Shown here in pieces: positions 33,978-42,319 of a DNA stretch of 64,000 nucleotides; positions within the stretch are counted from its first letter, which is position 1, and each line of letters starts with the position of its first letter. The position numbers were made by a program, and so were the translations under genes. The notes beneath the pieces were generated by a model. The model saw only the letters and a list, made by a program, of their open reading frames with translations, had not been told where the DNA came from and searched no databases. The DNA is from Actinomycetota bacterium (GTDB lineage: Bacteria > Actinomycetota > Coriobacteriia > Anaerosomatales > Anaerosomataceae), in contig WSXY01000010.1 in NCBI GenBank assembly GCA_009773565.1, positions 1 to 64,000 on the forward strand, written 5' to 3'.

Positions 33978-36444
33978 GGGACTCCTTTGCGGCGATCGGG
34001 CGGTGCGTGCAGCCGGAAGCGGGTGCACGACTCACGCTGCGTATTGTCGCACACGGCCGGTGCGCGACTCCACGGCGCGAGCCGCGCACGCGATAGCCTC
34101 GCTCGAGCATCTCAAGCGTGATGTCGCCATCCCGGTCGGTGCGCCAGACCCGCGTGCCCGCACGCTCGAGCATCGCAATCGTCGACGGCGACGGATGCCC
34201 GAAGTCGTTCCCGGTTCCGACGCTCACGATCGCCTCCTGTGGCGTCCACGCATCGAGCGCCTCCTGCGTCAGCCCGTTCACGCTGCCGTGGTGCGGCACC
34301 TTGAGTGCGGTTGTAGTTCGCAGCAGCGCCTCCCCGGCCATCCCCTGTTGCGAAGCCTCCTCGGCGTCGCCCGTCAGGACGTAGCGCACGCCCCGTGTCG
34401 CGACTTCGAGGACCACGCTCGTGTCGTTCGCTTTGATGTCGGGCGGCGGATCCTCCGTCGGCCACAGGACGCGGACTGTTGCGCGTCCCAGACGCCACGA
34501 CATTCCGGCGTGCAGGAGCCGCTCCTCGACAGATCCTCGCGGTGTCAGACGTCCCAGGGAAGCGCGAACGGCAGAGAAGCCACCCGAGGCCGCCGTTGCC
34601 GGCAGGCCGACCCAACCGACGCGCGCCACACCCGCGAGACCCGCGAAACCGCCGATGTGGTCCTCGTGATCGTGTGTGAGGATGACCGCGTCGATAGAGC
34701 GGACTCCCGTCCGCGCAAGCGCCTGCCTGAGCACCGTCGCGTTTGCGCCGGCATCGACGAGCATCGCGCGCGGTCCGTCTCGCACAAGGATGGCATCCGC
34801 CTGACCGACGTCGAGGACGACAACCTCGCATTGCGCGGGTCCGCGCGGCCCGATACCTGCGGCAACAGACAACAGCAGTACGCAGGACAGCGCCAGCCTC
34901 GCCACAACGACTCCCGAGGGCAGCGGCCACCGCGCCCAGACGATCACAAGCGCAAGGACTCCGCCGATCACCACGTACGGACCGAGTGCACCCACACTCA
35001 CCGCTGCGCCGGGCATCGAGGCCAGGATTGATGCTGCCCACGTCACGTATCCGAGGACGGCCCCGGCGGCGTCGATCACCAGCCGCCCGAGCGGAGCCGC
35101 CACACCCGAGAGCGCGGCGCCCGCGAGCCCGACGCAGATGGCGATCTCGGCAGGCGGCACCACGATGAGGTTTGCGATCGGCGCCGCAAGTGACAGCATC
35201 CCGAACGTGCCGACAACGAGTGGCATCGTGGTGGCTTGCGCTACCAGCGTCGCGCCGAGGAGCGTGGTCGTCTTCTCGAAGCGCCCGCCGAACGCGCACG
35301 AGACCCACGTGGCGGCCAGGTCGCCGTAGAGCAGCAGCCCGGCGACCGCGAGCACCGAAAGCGCGAACCCGATATCGAACACGGCCCACGGTGAGACCAC
35401 GACGATCCCGAGCACCGAAAGCCCGAGTGCACCGGTGCCGTCACGCCGTACGCCGACGCACTCGCCAACGGCGCCGGCCGCCACCATCACGCATGAGCGG
35501 ACCGCCGAGAGCGCAAGACCTGTCATGACCGTGTAGCCGATGGCGACCGAGACGACAAGCGCGAGCACCGAGAGTCGCGGCAATCGCGTACGCCGCGCAA
35601 GCGCCAGCACGACGCCGCACACGACCGCGAGGTGCGAGCCGGATACCGCGACGACGTGCGAGAGTCCGAGAACCCGGAAGTCCTCGTCGACCGCACTGCC
35701 GGTGAGCGCGCGCCGGTCTCCCAGCACGACGCCGCGCAGGAGCGCTCCCGGGTCGCCGGACACGACAGCGAGCCGCGTGACCGCCTCCGCTCGCCAGGCG
35801 AACAGCGCGCCGCTCACACCCTTCTCCCACCCTATGTCCTCGAACGTCCACGCCGAAGCAGTCGCGTTCTCGCCGTTTCGTGCGGCGAGCCTCCCCCACT
35901 CGTCGGCCTCGCGAAGCTTGGCGATCGCCGAGCAGCGCACGACTCGTCCGTACTCCGGCGGCGTGACTCCGGCCGGGAGCCGCATCGTCAGCGCGACGCC
36001 GTCGTAGGGGCCACCGACGATGCGCAGTCGCACACTCGGCCCGAAGCGGCCATCCCGTGGGTCGGCGGTGACCACGCCGGTCCACTCGCGCGCGCCCGCG
36101 TCCGCGAGCAGCCGCGTCTGCGCGCGCCAGGACACGCCACGCATCACGGAGAGTCCGCAGCCGACAAGAACGCCCACAAGGAAGACCACCGCGATAGCGC
36201 CGACGGCGTCCCAATGACCGGTACGCAGACGCCGCCGGGTGACGACGAATGCTGTCACCAGCCAGAGCGCGCTCCAGCAACCGACGACAAGCCACGGTGC
36301 CGTCCCCTCCGCCCACACCTGCCAGGCCCAGCCCTCGCCGAGCACCGCGCCCATCCAGACCGCAATGGCGAGCCACACGACCGGTGGCAGACTCGCGCGT
36401 GTGGGCGCATGCACGGGCACGAGCGTGTGCGCAGGAGCGCTCAT
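33829..36444 (-). CDS. comEC: ComEC/Rec2 competence DNA channel
   Basis: An 871-codon frame for the inner-membrane channel that imports single-stranded DNA. An N-terminal ComEC domain (residues ~100-230) follows an initial pair of spans. The competence membrane domain begins LGLSHVVAVSGSHLAVVCGV. The C-terminal metallo-beta-lactamase-like part has VVVLDVGQADAILVRDG, LTHDHEDHIGGFAGL and VPHHGSVNGL. ATG 36444 overlaps the comEA stop (ATGA). The last ~85 residues after MLERGYRVR are Arg-rich and unlike the family; the frame runs 149 bp into holA. The natural end may therefore be a read-on extension. Confidence 0.92.
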   Translation of the reverse strand: MSAPAHTLVPVHAPTRASLPPVVWLAIAVWMGAVLGEGWAWQVWAEGTAPWLVVGCWSALWLVTAFVVTRRRLRTGHWDAVGAIAVVFLVGVLVGCGLSVMRGVSWRAQTRLLADAGAREWTGVVTADPRDGRFGPSVRLRIVGGPYDGVALTMRLPAGVTPPEYGRVVRCSAIAKLREADEWGRLAARNGENATASAWTFEDIGWEKGVSGALFAWRAEAVTRLAVVSGDPGALLRGVVLGDRRALTGSAVDEDFRVLGLSHVVAVSGSHLAVVCGVVLALARRTRLPRLSVLALVVSVAIGYTVMTGLALSAVRSCVMVAAGAVGECVGVRRDGTGALGLSVLGIVVVSPWAVFDIGFALSVLAVAGLLLYGDLAATWVSCAFGGRFEKTTTLLGATLVAQATTMPLVVGTFGMLSLAAPIANLIVVPPAEIAICVGLAGAALSGVAAPLGRLVIDAAGAVLGYVTWAASILASMPGAAVSVGALGPYVVIGGVLALVIVWARWPLPSGVVVARLALSCVLLLSVAAGIGPRGPAQCEVVVLDVGQADAILVRDGPRAMLVDAGANATVLRQALARTGVRSIDAVILTHDHEDHIGGFAGLAGVARVGWVGLPATAASGGFSAVRASLGRLTPRGSVEERLLHAGMSWRLGRATVRVLWPTEDPPPDIKANDTSVVLEVATRGVRYVLTGDAEEASQQGMAGEALLRTTTALKVPHHGSVNGLTQEALDAWTPQEAIVSVGTGNDFGHPSPSTIAMLERAGTRVWRTDRDGDITLEMLERGYRVRGSRRGVAHRPCATIRSVSRAPASGCTHRPIAAKESRGRYKPGRSASCLPDLRKRGSADRARPPPLERHARRRGRSGLRFRYVRG

Positions 36445-37121
36445 CCGACCGTCACGAGATCCCTCAGGCTCTCGAACTTCTTCTGCCCGATGCCGGTGAC
36501 CCGCATGAGGTCTTCGATCTTCTTGAACGGGCCGTTCTTCGTGCGGTCATCAACGATCTTCTTCGCGGTCGACGGACCGACACCCGGGAGCGTGTCCAGA
36601 TCGGCCGCTGTCGCGCGGTTGAGATCGATCTTGCCGCCGGCAGTCGTTCCCCCGCCGGTACTCGCTCCCACTGCTCCCGGCGGCGCCACGACACCAGCGG
36701 CCACCTGCTTCTTGGTCGGCAGGAAGACCTGCTCGCCATCGGCAAGCACGCGCGCGAGGTTGACCGACTCCCCCGCGGCCTCGGGTGTGACACCTCCCGC
36801 CGCAGTGAGGGCATCACCGACGCGGCTCCCTCCGGGGAGCGTATAGAGTCCCGGCGTCTGCACCGCCCCGACGACGTGCACGACCACGACCGCGACCTCG
36901 GCCGGCGCTGTGGCTTCAGCGGCAGCCGGAGTAGTGCCGACGATCTCCTCGGGCACGACCTCGACCGTCGTCCCGGTCGACGACGGCCAGAACCGCCACA
37001 CTCCAAGCGCCAACACGACGACCGCCAGACACGCGATCACCAGTACCGCTGAATCGCTCAGTCCGCCGAGCCCCGCCCGCTTCAGCAGGTCTCGGATCTT
37101 CTCAGGTACCTCGAAATGCAC
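36441..37121 (-). CDS. comEA: competence DNA receptor ComEA
   Basis: A 226-residue membrane-anchored DNA receptor. One N-terminal span (AVLVIACLAVVVLALGVW) is followed by a Pro/Ala linker. An SLBB domain follows (VVVVHVVGAVQTPGLYTLPGG). A Gly/Thr linker leads to two helix-hairpin-helix motifs (IDLNRATAADLDTLPGVGPS; ALK-type GIGQKKFESL). GTG 37121 has GGAGG eight bases upstream; a GTG at 37169 has none. It forms an operon with comEC. The binding site lies in a 13-bp hairpin. Confidence 0.92.
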   Translation of the reverse strand: MHFEVPEKIRDLLKRAGLGGLSDSAVLVIACLAVVVLALGVWRFWPSSTGTTVEVVPEEIVGTTPAAAEATAPAEVAVVVVHVVGAVQTPGLYTLPGGSRVGDALTAAGGVTPEAAGESVNLARVLADGEQVFLPTKKQVAAGVVAPPGAVGASTGGGTTAGGKIDLNRATAADLDTLPGVGPSTAKKIVDDRTKNGPFKKIEDLMRVTGIGQKKFESLRDLVTVG

Positions 37122-37157
37122 GGACGCCCCCTCCTCTCCGGGACGAGGGGGCGTCCG
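37121..37157 (-). promoter_or_regulatory. 13-bp hairpin covering the comEA ribosome binding site
   Basis: A perfect 13-bp inverted repeat (37121-37133 with 37145-37157, CGGACGCCCCCTC arm) encloses an 11-base loop. In the minus-strand mRNA its 3' arm holds most of the GGAGGGGG binding site and ends at the G of the GTG start codon. No T-run follows on either strand, so translational control is more likely than termination. Confidence 0.6.
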
Positions 37158-37184
37158 CACACGTATCACATTAGGAGGTCGACC

Positions 37185-37670
37185 CTAACCAGAACTCTCC
37201 AAATCCTTACCAGCTTCCATCCGCCAGGCCAGGTAACGCGCATTGCGGTTGGCCGGACAATCGTTCCCGCAGCCGATACAGGTCACTTTCCAGTACCAGA
37301 ACCCAACACCGGCGAATATGACACCCCAGATCGCCACCGCGAGTGGGCTGAAGAGCCAGGCCGCCACAACGCCTATGACAACTGACAGCACAAGCGGGAT
37401 TCCGGCAACCAGCGAGCGGAGATTCGAGAACTCACGCTCGCACTCGTCCACGATCACCACCGGACGGAATCGCATGATGAAATCGGGGCTTCGCACATTG
37501 AACGTGCAGCACGCATTCGAGCACCTGCTACACGCGTACCACCAGTGGAACGCGACCGCGTTGCCGAGTGCTGCGAGGTAGAACGCAAAGAGAAGCGCAT
37601 TCCCGAAGTAGGCCGGGACCGCGAGTCCGATCAGCGTGATGATGAGGGCCCAGCCTGCGGCACGTCGCAT
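37185..37670 (-). CDS. cysteine-rich membrane protein of unknown function
   Basis: A 161-residue protein with two pairs of hydrophobic segments (AAGWALIITLIGLAVPAYFG and LLFAFYLAALGNAVAFHWWY; then LVAGIPLVLSVVIGVVAAWL and VAIWGVIFAGVGFWYW). Each pair is followed by a cysteine cluster: CSRCSNACCTFNV after the first and CIGCGNDCPANRNARYL after the second. The clusters would lie at the membrane face and could bind a metal or Fe-S centre. I recognise no family. ATG 37670 lies 10 bp after the leuS stop, so it is probably in the leuS transcript. Confidence 0.7.
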   Translation of the reverse strand: MRRAAGWALIITLIGLAVPAYFGNALLFAFYLAALGNAVAFHWWYACSRCSNACCTFNVRSPDFIMRFRPVVIVDECEREFSNLRSLVAGIPLVLSVVIGVVAAWLFSPLAVAIWGVIFAGVGFWYWKVTCIGCGNDCPANRNARYLAWRMEAGKDLESSG

Positions 37671-37680
37671 CCTCGCCGCC

Positions 37681-40221
37681 TCAGCCGACCACGATGCTGA
37701 CAAGTTTGCCGGGAACCACGAGTACCTTACGCACGGTCTTGCCCTCGATGTTCTCGACGATCTTGGGGAGCGCAAGCGCTGCCTCACGAACGGCATCCTC
37801 CGACGCCGATGCGGCAATGGTCAGCCGGTCGCGGACCTTGCCGTTGACCTGCACCGGGTACTCGACCTCATCGGAAGCGGCGGCAGCCGGATCCCACGCG
37901 GGCCAGGACTCGAGGTGCACCGACTCCGGCTTTCCGAAGACCTCGAGCCAGAGCTCCTCGGCCATATGCGGAACGTACGGCGCGAGCAGCAGCGTGAGTG
38001 TCTCCGCGACATCACGCTCAAGTGCCGTGTCGCGCTGATCGGCGGGTACCTCGCGGCGGTAGTCCATCGCAGTGTTGAGCAGCTCCATCATTGCCGAAAG
38101 CGCGGTGTTGAACTGGAAGCGCTCGACATCGTCTGAGACCTTGCCGACGACGCGGTGTCGCTCGCGGCGCAGAAGCTTGCTGGCGGGATCGGTCGCATCC
38201 GCAACGCTAGCGGCGCCGGACGCGGACTCCTCGGCGACTTCGGCGATGTACCGCCACGCGCGCCCGAGGAAGCGCCACATACCGTCGAGACCGTCGTTAC
38301 TCCACTCGAGGTCCTTATCGGGCGGCGCCATGAACAGGATGTACGCGCGCAGCGTGTCCGCGCCGTACTTGGCGATGATCTCCTCGGGAGCGACCACGTT
38401 GCCGCGCGACTTGCTCATCGTGGCGCCGTCGAGCTTCACCATGCCCTGCGTGAGAAGGTTCGTGAACGGCTCGGCGAACGTGACGAGCCCCATGTCGCGG
38501 AAGACTTTCGTGAAGAATCGCGAGTAGAGCAGGTGCAGGATCGCGTGCTCGATACCGCCGATGTACTGGTCGACCGGCATCCAGTAGTCGGTCTTGTCGG
38601 TGTCCCAGATGGCGGCGTCGTTGCGCGCATCGCAGTAGCGCAGGTAATACCAGCTGGAACACGTGAACGTGTCCATGGTGTCGGTCTCGCGCCGTGCAGC
38701 GCCGCCACACGTGGGGCAGGTCGTCTCGTAGAACTCGGGGTGGTCAGCGAGGGTCTCGCCTTTGGTGACGTCCACGTTGGTCGGCAGCACCACGGGAAGC
38801 TGGTCCTCGGGAACCGGCACCAGGCCGCAGACGGGGCAGTGGATCGCCGGGATCGGGTTGCCCCAGTAGCGCTGACGGCTGATGAGCCAGTCGCGCAAGC
38901 GGAAGTTGATCGAGGAACGGCCCTGTCCGCGCGCTGCAAGCCAGTCGGTGACCGCCTGCATGCCCTCGCTCGCCTTGCCGCCGCGCATGCCGGTGAACTC
39001 GCCGGACTGCACCATCACGCCGTCGCCCGCAAACGCGGTCTCCCACGGCACCTCATGCATGACGCGCTCACGAACGTCCGCGAGCTCAGCAAGCAGCGGG
39101 TCCTCGTCGGCGAGAACGACCGGCGGGATCGGAAGCCCGTACGTGCGTGCGAAGTCGAAGTCGCGCTGGTCGCCGCTCGGGACAGCCATGACCGCACCGG
39201 TGCCGTACTCCATCAGCACGTAGTCGCTCACCCAGATCGGGACCTTCTCGCCGTTGACCGGGTTGATGACGTAGCGCCCGGTGAACGCGCCGCGCTTCAC
39301 CTTGTCGGCCGAGGAGCGGTCGATCGCGGACTCCATCTCGGCAGCCTTCACGACGTCCATCACGGCAGCTTCGTACTCCGTGCCCGCGACGAACTCGCGC
39401 ACGAGCGGGTGCTCCGGCGCGAGCAGGAAGAACGAGCAGCCGAAGAGCGTGTCGGGACGGGTGGTGAAAACGGTAATGGTGCGGTCGGACGGCTCGCCGG
39501 ACTCGTCGCAGAGCGTGAAGTCGACTTCGGCGCCCTCGCTGCGGCCGATCCAGTTGGCCTGCATCGCCTTGACGCGGTCGGGCCAGCCCGGCAGCTCGTC
39601 GAGGTCGTCGAGAAGCTCCTGGGCGTACTCGGTGATCTTGAGGAAGTACTGCTCGAGTTCGCGCTTGTGCACGACGCTCTTGCAGCGCCAGCAGACGCCG
39701 TCGCCGACGACCTGCTCGTTTGCGAGCACCGTCTTGCACGAGGGGCACCAGTTGACCGGCGAGCTCTTGCGCTCGACGAGACCGCGCTCCCAGAACTTGA
39801 TGAAGATCCACTGACCCCAGCGGTAGTAGTCCTCGTCGCAGGTAACGACCTTGCGGCTCCAGTCGTAGCTGAAGCCCATCCGCTTGAAGCTGGCCGTCTG
39901 CTTCTCGATGTTCGCGTACGTCCACGTGCCGGGGTGCGAGTTGCTCTTGATGGCCGCATTCTCGGCAGGAAGACCGAAGGCGTCCCAGCCGATGGGGTGC
40001 AAGACGCTCATGCCGCGCATGGTGAAGTAGCGCGCGACGACGTCACCGATGGAGTAGTTGCGCACGTGCCCCATGTGAATGTCGCCCGAGGGATACGGGA
40101 ACATCTCGAGCACGTACTTCTTGGGCTTCGAGGCGTCTTCGCTGACCGAGTAGAGTCCGGCCGCGTCCCACGCAGCCTGCCACTTCTCCTCGATAGCATG
40201 CGGGTCGTACGAGCGCGTCAC
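37681..40221 (-). CDS. leuS: leucyl-tRNA synthetase
   Basis: An 846-residue class I synthetase. The HIGH motif appears as GDIHMGHVRNYS and the KMSKS motif as ATMSKSRGNVV. A CP1 editing domain contains TTRPDTLFGCSF and GTGAVMAVPSGDQRDFDFA. Zinc-type CxxC pairs are visible (CPSCKTV...CWRC and CPVCG). The C-terminal domain ends PVQVNGKVRDRL. GTG 40221 has GGAGG seven to eight bases upstream. A -10-like TACAAT (40258-40263) lies about 40 bp before it; no T-box leader fits. Confidence 0.98.
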   Translation of the reverse strand: MTRSYDPHAIEEKWQAAWDAAGLYSVSEDASKPKKYVLEMFPYPSGDIHMGHVRNYSIGDVVARYFTMRGMSVLHPIGWDAFGLPAENAAIKSNSHPGTWTYANIEKQTASFKRMGFSYDWSRKVVTCDEDYYRWGQWIFIKFWERGLVERKSSPVNWCPSCKTVLANEQVVGDGVCWRCKSVVHKRELEQYFLKITEYAQELLDDLDELPGWPDRVKAMQANWIGRSEGAEVDFTLCDESGEPSDRTITVFTTRPDTLFGCSFFLLAPEHPLVREFVAGTEYEAAVMDVVKAAEMESAIDRSSADKVKRGAFTGRYVINPVNGEKVPIWVSDYVLMEYGTGAVMAVPSGDQRDFDFARTYGLPIPPVVLADEDPLLAELADVRERVMHEVPWETAFAGDGVMVQSGEFTGMRGGKASEGMQAVTDWLAARGQGRSSINFRLRDWLISRQRYWGNPIPAIHCPVCGLVPVPEDQLPVVLPTNVDVTKGETLADHPEFYETTCPTCGGAARRETDTMDTFTCSSWYYLRYCDARNDAAIWDTDKTDYWMPVDQYIGGIEHAILHLLYSRFFTKVFRDMGLVTFAEPFTNLLTQGMVKLDGATMSKSRGNVVAPEEIIAKYGADTLRAYILFMAPPDKDLEWSNDGLDGMWRFLGRAWRYIAEVAEESASGAASVADATDPASKLLRRERHRVVGKVSDDVERFQFNTALSAMMELLNTAMDYRREVPADQRDTALERDVAETLTLLLAPYVPHMAEELWLEVFGKPESVHLESWPAWDPAAAASDEVEYPVQVNGKVRDRLTIAASASEDAVREAALALPKIVENIEGKTVRKVLVVPGKLVSIVVG

Positions 40222-40294
40222 GCGGGCCTCCGGTCACAACGGGGAAACGTGCGCACCATTGTAGCCTATGGCCTGCCTGTTCGAGCCAGTGCGA

Positions 40295-40687
40295 TCAGTC
40301 GCTGGTGACCTCAAGGGTGTACGTCTTCTCGGCAGGGGTCGTCGTCTCCCACGAGCGGCGGTACTCGAGCTTAAGCGTCCCCGACCCGCCTTCCTTGGAC
40401 GTGAACCGGAGGACCTCGATACCTGATGCCCCCACCGCACCCGCGGCACCACCCTGCTTGAACTCGGACGGACCGTCCTGCGTCATGAACCCCGGTACGC
40501 TCAGCACCTGCCACGCGTAGCCGGTGCTCGGGTTCGAGGGCAGCCGTACCTCGAGCGTGCCACCGGATCCGATGGCTGCGCTCTTGCCGTTCAGGGTGTC
40601 ATCGACCACCGCGTTCTTCTCGGCACACGCCGCTAGCGCCACCACCACAAGCGCTGCGATAAGGATCCCGACGCACAATCGCTTCAT
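40295..40687 (-). CDS. chagasin-like (I42) protease-inhibitor lipoprotein
   Basis: A 130-residue lipoprotein. The signal peptide ends in a lipobox (VVVALAACAEK, with Cys20 as the lipidated residue). The chagasin fold is marked by PSNPSTGYAWQVLSV, the NPTTG-type inhibitory loop, then EVLRFTSKEGGSG and LEYRRSWE, equivalent to the RPWE loop. The family inhibits papain-like cysteine proteases. It would face outside the membrane. The gene stands between leuS and a tRNA gene and may be transcribed alone. Confidence 0.85.
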   Translation of the reverse strand: MKRLCVGILIAALVVVALAACAEKNAVVDDTLNGKSAAIGSGGTLEVRLPSNPSTGYAWQVLSVPGFMTQDGPSEFKQGGAAGAVGASGIEVLRFTSKEGGSGTLKLEYRRSWETTTPAEKTYTLEVTSD

Positions 40688-40743
40688 CGTACTCGCCCCC
40701 TCCTTCAACGATTCGCACAGCAGTATGCACTCTTGGACGCAAC

Positions 40744-40774
40744 GATGCCCGCTCGGGTTCTCCCGGCGGGCATC
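40744..40774 (-). terminator. hairpin after tRNA-Ala, probable weak terminator
   Basis: A 13-bp stem with one bulged T (GATGCCCGC 40744-40752 plus CGGG 40754-40757, pairing with 40762-40774) and a 4-base loop lies 13 bp beyond the tRNA 3' end. The following minus-strand sequence is only weakly T-rich, so termination strength is uncertain. Confidence 0.5.
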
Positions 40775-40786
40775 GGATTCTTCAAA

Positions 40787-40862
40787 TGGTGGAGCCAAGG
40801 GGGATCGAACCCCTGACCTCTTGGCTGCCAGCCAAGCGCTCTCCCAGCTGAGCTATGGCCCC
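40787..40862 (-). tRNA. tRNA-Ala (anticodon GGC)
   Basis: A complete cloverleaf on the minus strand, 76 nt including an encoded CCA. The acceptor stem GGGGCCA/TGGCTCC contains the G3-U70 wobble pair that identifies alanine tRNAs. The anticodon arm is CTTGG-CTGGCAG-CCAAG with anticodon GGC. The T-arm has GGTTCGATC. It has its own promoter upstream. Confidence 0.97.
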
Positions 40863-40893
40863 ACATCTGGGCGCTGCTCGCGCAGCAAACGGT

Positions 40894-40921
40894 AGTATAA
40901 CAGGCACTCGGCCACGGTCAA
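40894..40921 (-). promoter_or_regulatory. tRNA-Ala promoter
   Basis: On the minus strand TTGACC (40916-40921), a 16-bp spacer and TATACT (40894-40899) with an upstream TG make a near-consensus promoter about 32 bp before the tRNA. Confidence 0.8.
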
Positions 40922-40946
40922 ATGCTGCTTTCGGACAAGCCCGCCC

Positions 40947-41900
40947 CTACTCGGGACGCTCAACGCCTCCGTCGGTTTCCAGCAGCGGAATCGGCGGACC
41001 CTCAAGTGACGCTTCAAGCTCAACGTGCTCTGAAGGCGCGGCAATCGTGCCCACGACCTCAGCAAGGATCATTCCCGCGAGGATAAGCGCACTCCCCGCC
41101 AGGCCGCGAATACCAAGCGACTCTCCGGCAAGCCAGCCGAACACTCCGCCGAACACGGGTTCCGTGATGAGTATCAGCGCGGTCTTCGTCGGCGAGATGA
41201 GTTGTTGCGCGTACGTCTGCACCGCGAAAGCGACTGCCGATGCCAGCACGCCCGTCACGAGCAGCGCGAAGATGAGCGAGCCTTCGGTCGGCAGCGGCGC
41301 ATGCTCCGTGAAGAGCGCCATGGCGCCGGTGGCGAGCGCGACCGTCGCAAGCTGCACGAGCGTGAGGCCGGTGACGGAGTAGCGCCGTCCGGGACCTCCC
41401 AGCACGATCATGTGCGCCGAGTACGCGATCGCGCACAGCAGCACACGCGTATCGCCGACGTTCCATCCGCCGACCGAGCCACCTGAGAGCAGCCACAGGC
41501 CGATGAACGAGAGCACGACACCGGCGATCGTCCATGCCTTAGGGGGCCGCTTCAACAAGACGGCCTGCATGAGCGGCGTGATGACGACGAACATGCCGGT
41601 GACAAATGCGGCCTTACTCGCAGAGGTTGCCTGCAAGCCCCACGTCTGAAAGATGTAGCCCGCCGTCAGGAACACGCCGGCAAGTACGCCGATGCGGAGC
41701 GTCCCGGACGTCAACCGCTTGACCGAGCCCGGGAAGATGGCGATGAACGCCACGGTCGCGACCACAAATCGCCACCCGAGGAAGCTGTAGAGCGGGTAAC
41801 CGGCGACGGCGTCTTTGACCATGACGAAGGTGCCGCCCCACACTACGGCGACACCGATGAGTGCAAGCGTTATGAGCGTACGGCGTGCGGCAGGAGTCAC
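40947..41900 (-). CDS. EamA-family (DMT) transporter
   Basis: A 317-residue protein with two EamA repeats and about ten membrane spans. It starts TLITLALIGVAVVWGGTFVMVKDAV, typical of the first repeat, and has LLKRPPKAWTIAGVVLSFIGLWLL before the second. PVFGGVFGWLAGESL sits near the end. The substrate cannot be inferred. GTG 41900 overlaps the rsfS stop (GTGA). Confidence 0.9.
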   Translation of the reverse strand: MTPAARRTLITLALIGVAVVWGGTFVMVKDAVAGYPLYSFLGWRFVVATVAFIAIFPGSVKRLTSGTLRIGVLAGVFLTAGYIFQTWGLQATSASKAAFVTGMFVVITPLMQAVLLKRPPKAWTIAGVVLSFIGLWLLSGGSVGGWNVGDTRVLLCAIAYSAHMIVLGGPGRRYSVTGLTLVQLATVALATGAMALFTEHAPLPTEGSLIFALLVTGVLASAVAFAVQTYAQQLISPTKTALILITEPVFGGVFGWLAGESLGIRGLAGSALILAGMILAEVVGTIAAPSEHVELEASLEGPPIPLLETDGGVERPE

Positions 41901-42319
41901 GAGCCTACGGGCTCCGCAATCGCGGCGACGGGCTTGGCCGCCAGTTCGGCTTCCGGATCAGCAGCCGGATCCGGCAAAGCCAGGTGCTCGACATCGCTCC
42001 AGAGCTTCTCGAGGCGGTAGAACTCGCGCTCCTCGGGCTGGAAGACGTGTACGACGATCTCACCGAAGTCGATGAGAATCCACTTGGCCTCGCGTTCGCC
42101 CTCATGACCGATGGCGCGCAGGCCGGCGTCACGCAGGCGGCGCTCGATTCCGTCAGCGATCGCATGTACCTGCCGGTCGCTTGAGCCGGTTGCGATCACG
42201 AAGAAATCTGTGATGACCAGCATCGGACCGACTTCAAGCACAACCAGGTCGATCGCCTTCTTATCTGAAGCAGCCTCGGCTGCCAGTAGCGCGTAATCCC
42301 GTGCTTCCAGAACACTCAC
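41897..42319 (-). CDS. rsfS: ribosomal silencing factor RsfS
   Basis: A 140-residue RsfS/Iojap protein that binds L14 and blocks subunit joining. KKAIDLVVLEVGPMLVITDFFVIATGSSDRQVHAIADGIE and IGHEGEREAKWILIDFGEIVVHVF are diagnostic (given here in parts: VITDFFVIATGSSDRQV; WILIDFGEIVVHVF). The C-terminus is a longer Pro/Ala/Glu tail. GTG 42319 overlaps the upstream stop; a TTG at 42337 is the alternative. Confidence 0.93.
   Translation of the reverse strand: MSVLEARDYALLAAEAASDKKAIDLVVLEVGPMLVITDFFVIATGSSDRQVHAIADGIERRLRDAGLRAIGHEGEREAKWILIDFGEIVVHVFQPEEREFYRLEKLWSDVEHLALPDPAADPEAELAAKPVAAIAEPVGS

Noticed and set aside
36441-37169. GTG at 37169 as the comEA start
   Set aside because: It lacks a ribosome binding site and adds 16 residues without family similarity, while GTG 37121 has a good site.
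38155-40308. 717-codon plus-strand frame opposite leuS
   Set aside because: An antisense shadow of leuS with low-complexity Val/Arg/His-rich translation and no plausible start signals.
40744-40774. A small RNA gene next to tRNA-Ala
   Set aside because: A single hairpin without its own promoter; a terminator for the tRNA transcript explains it better.
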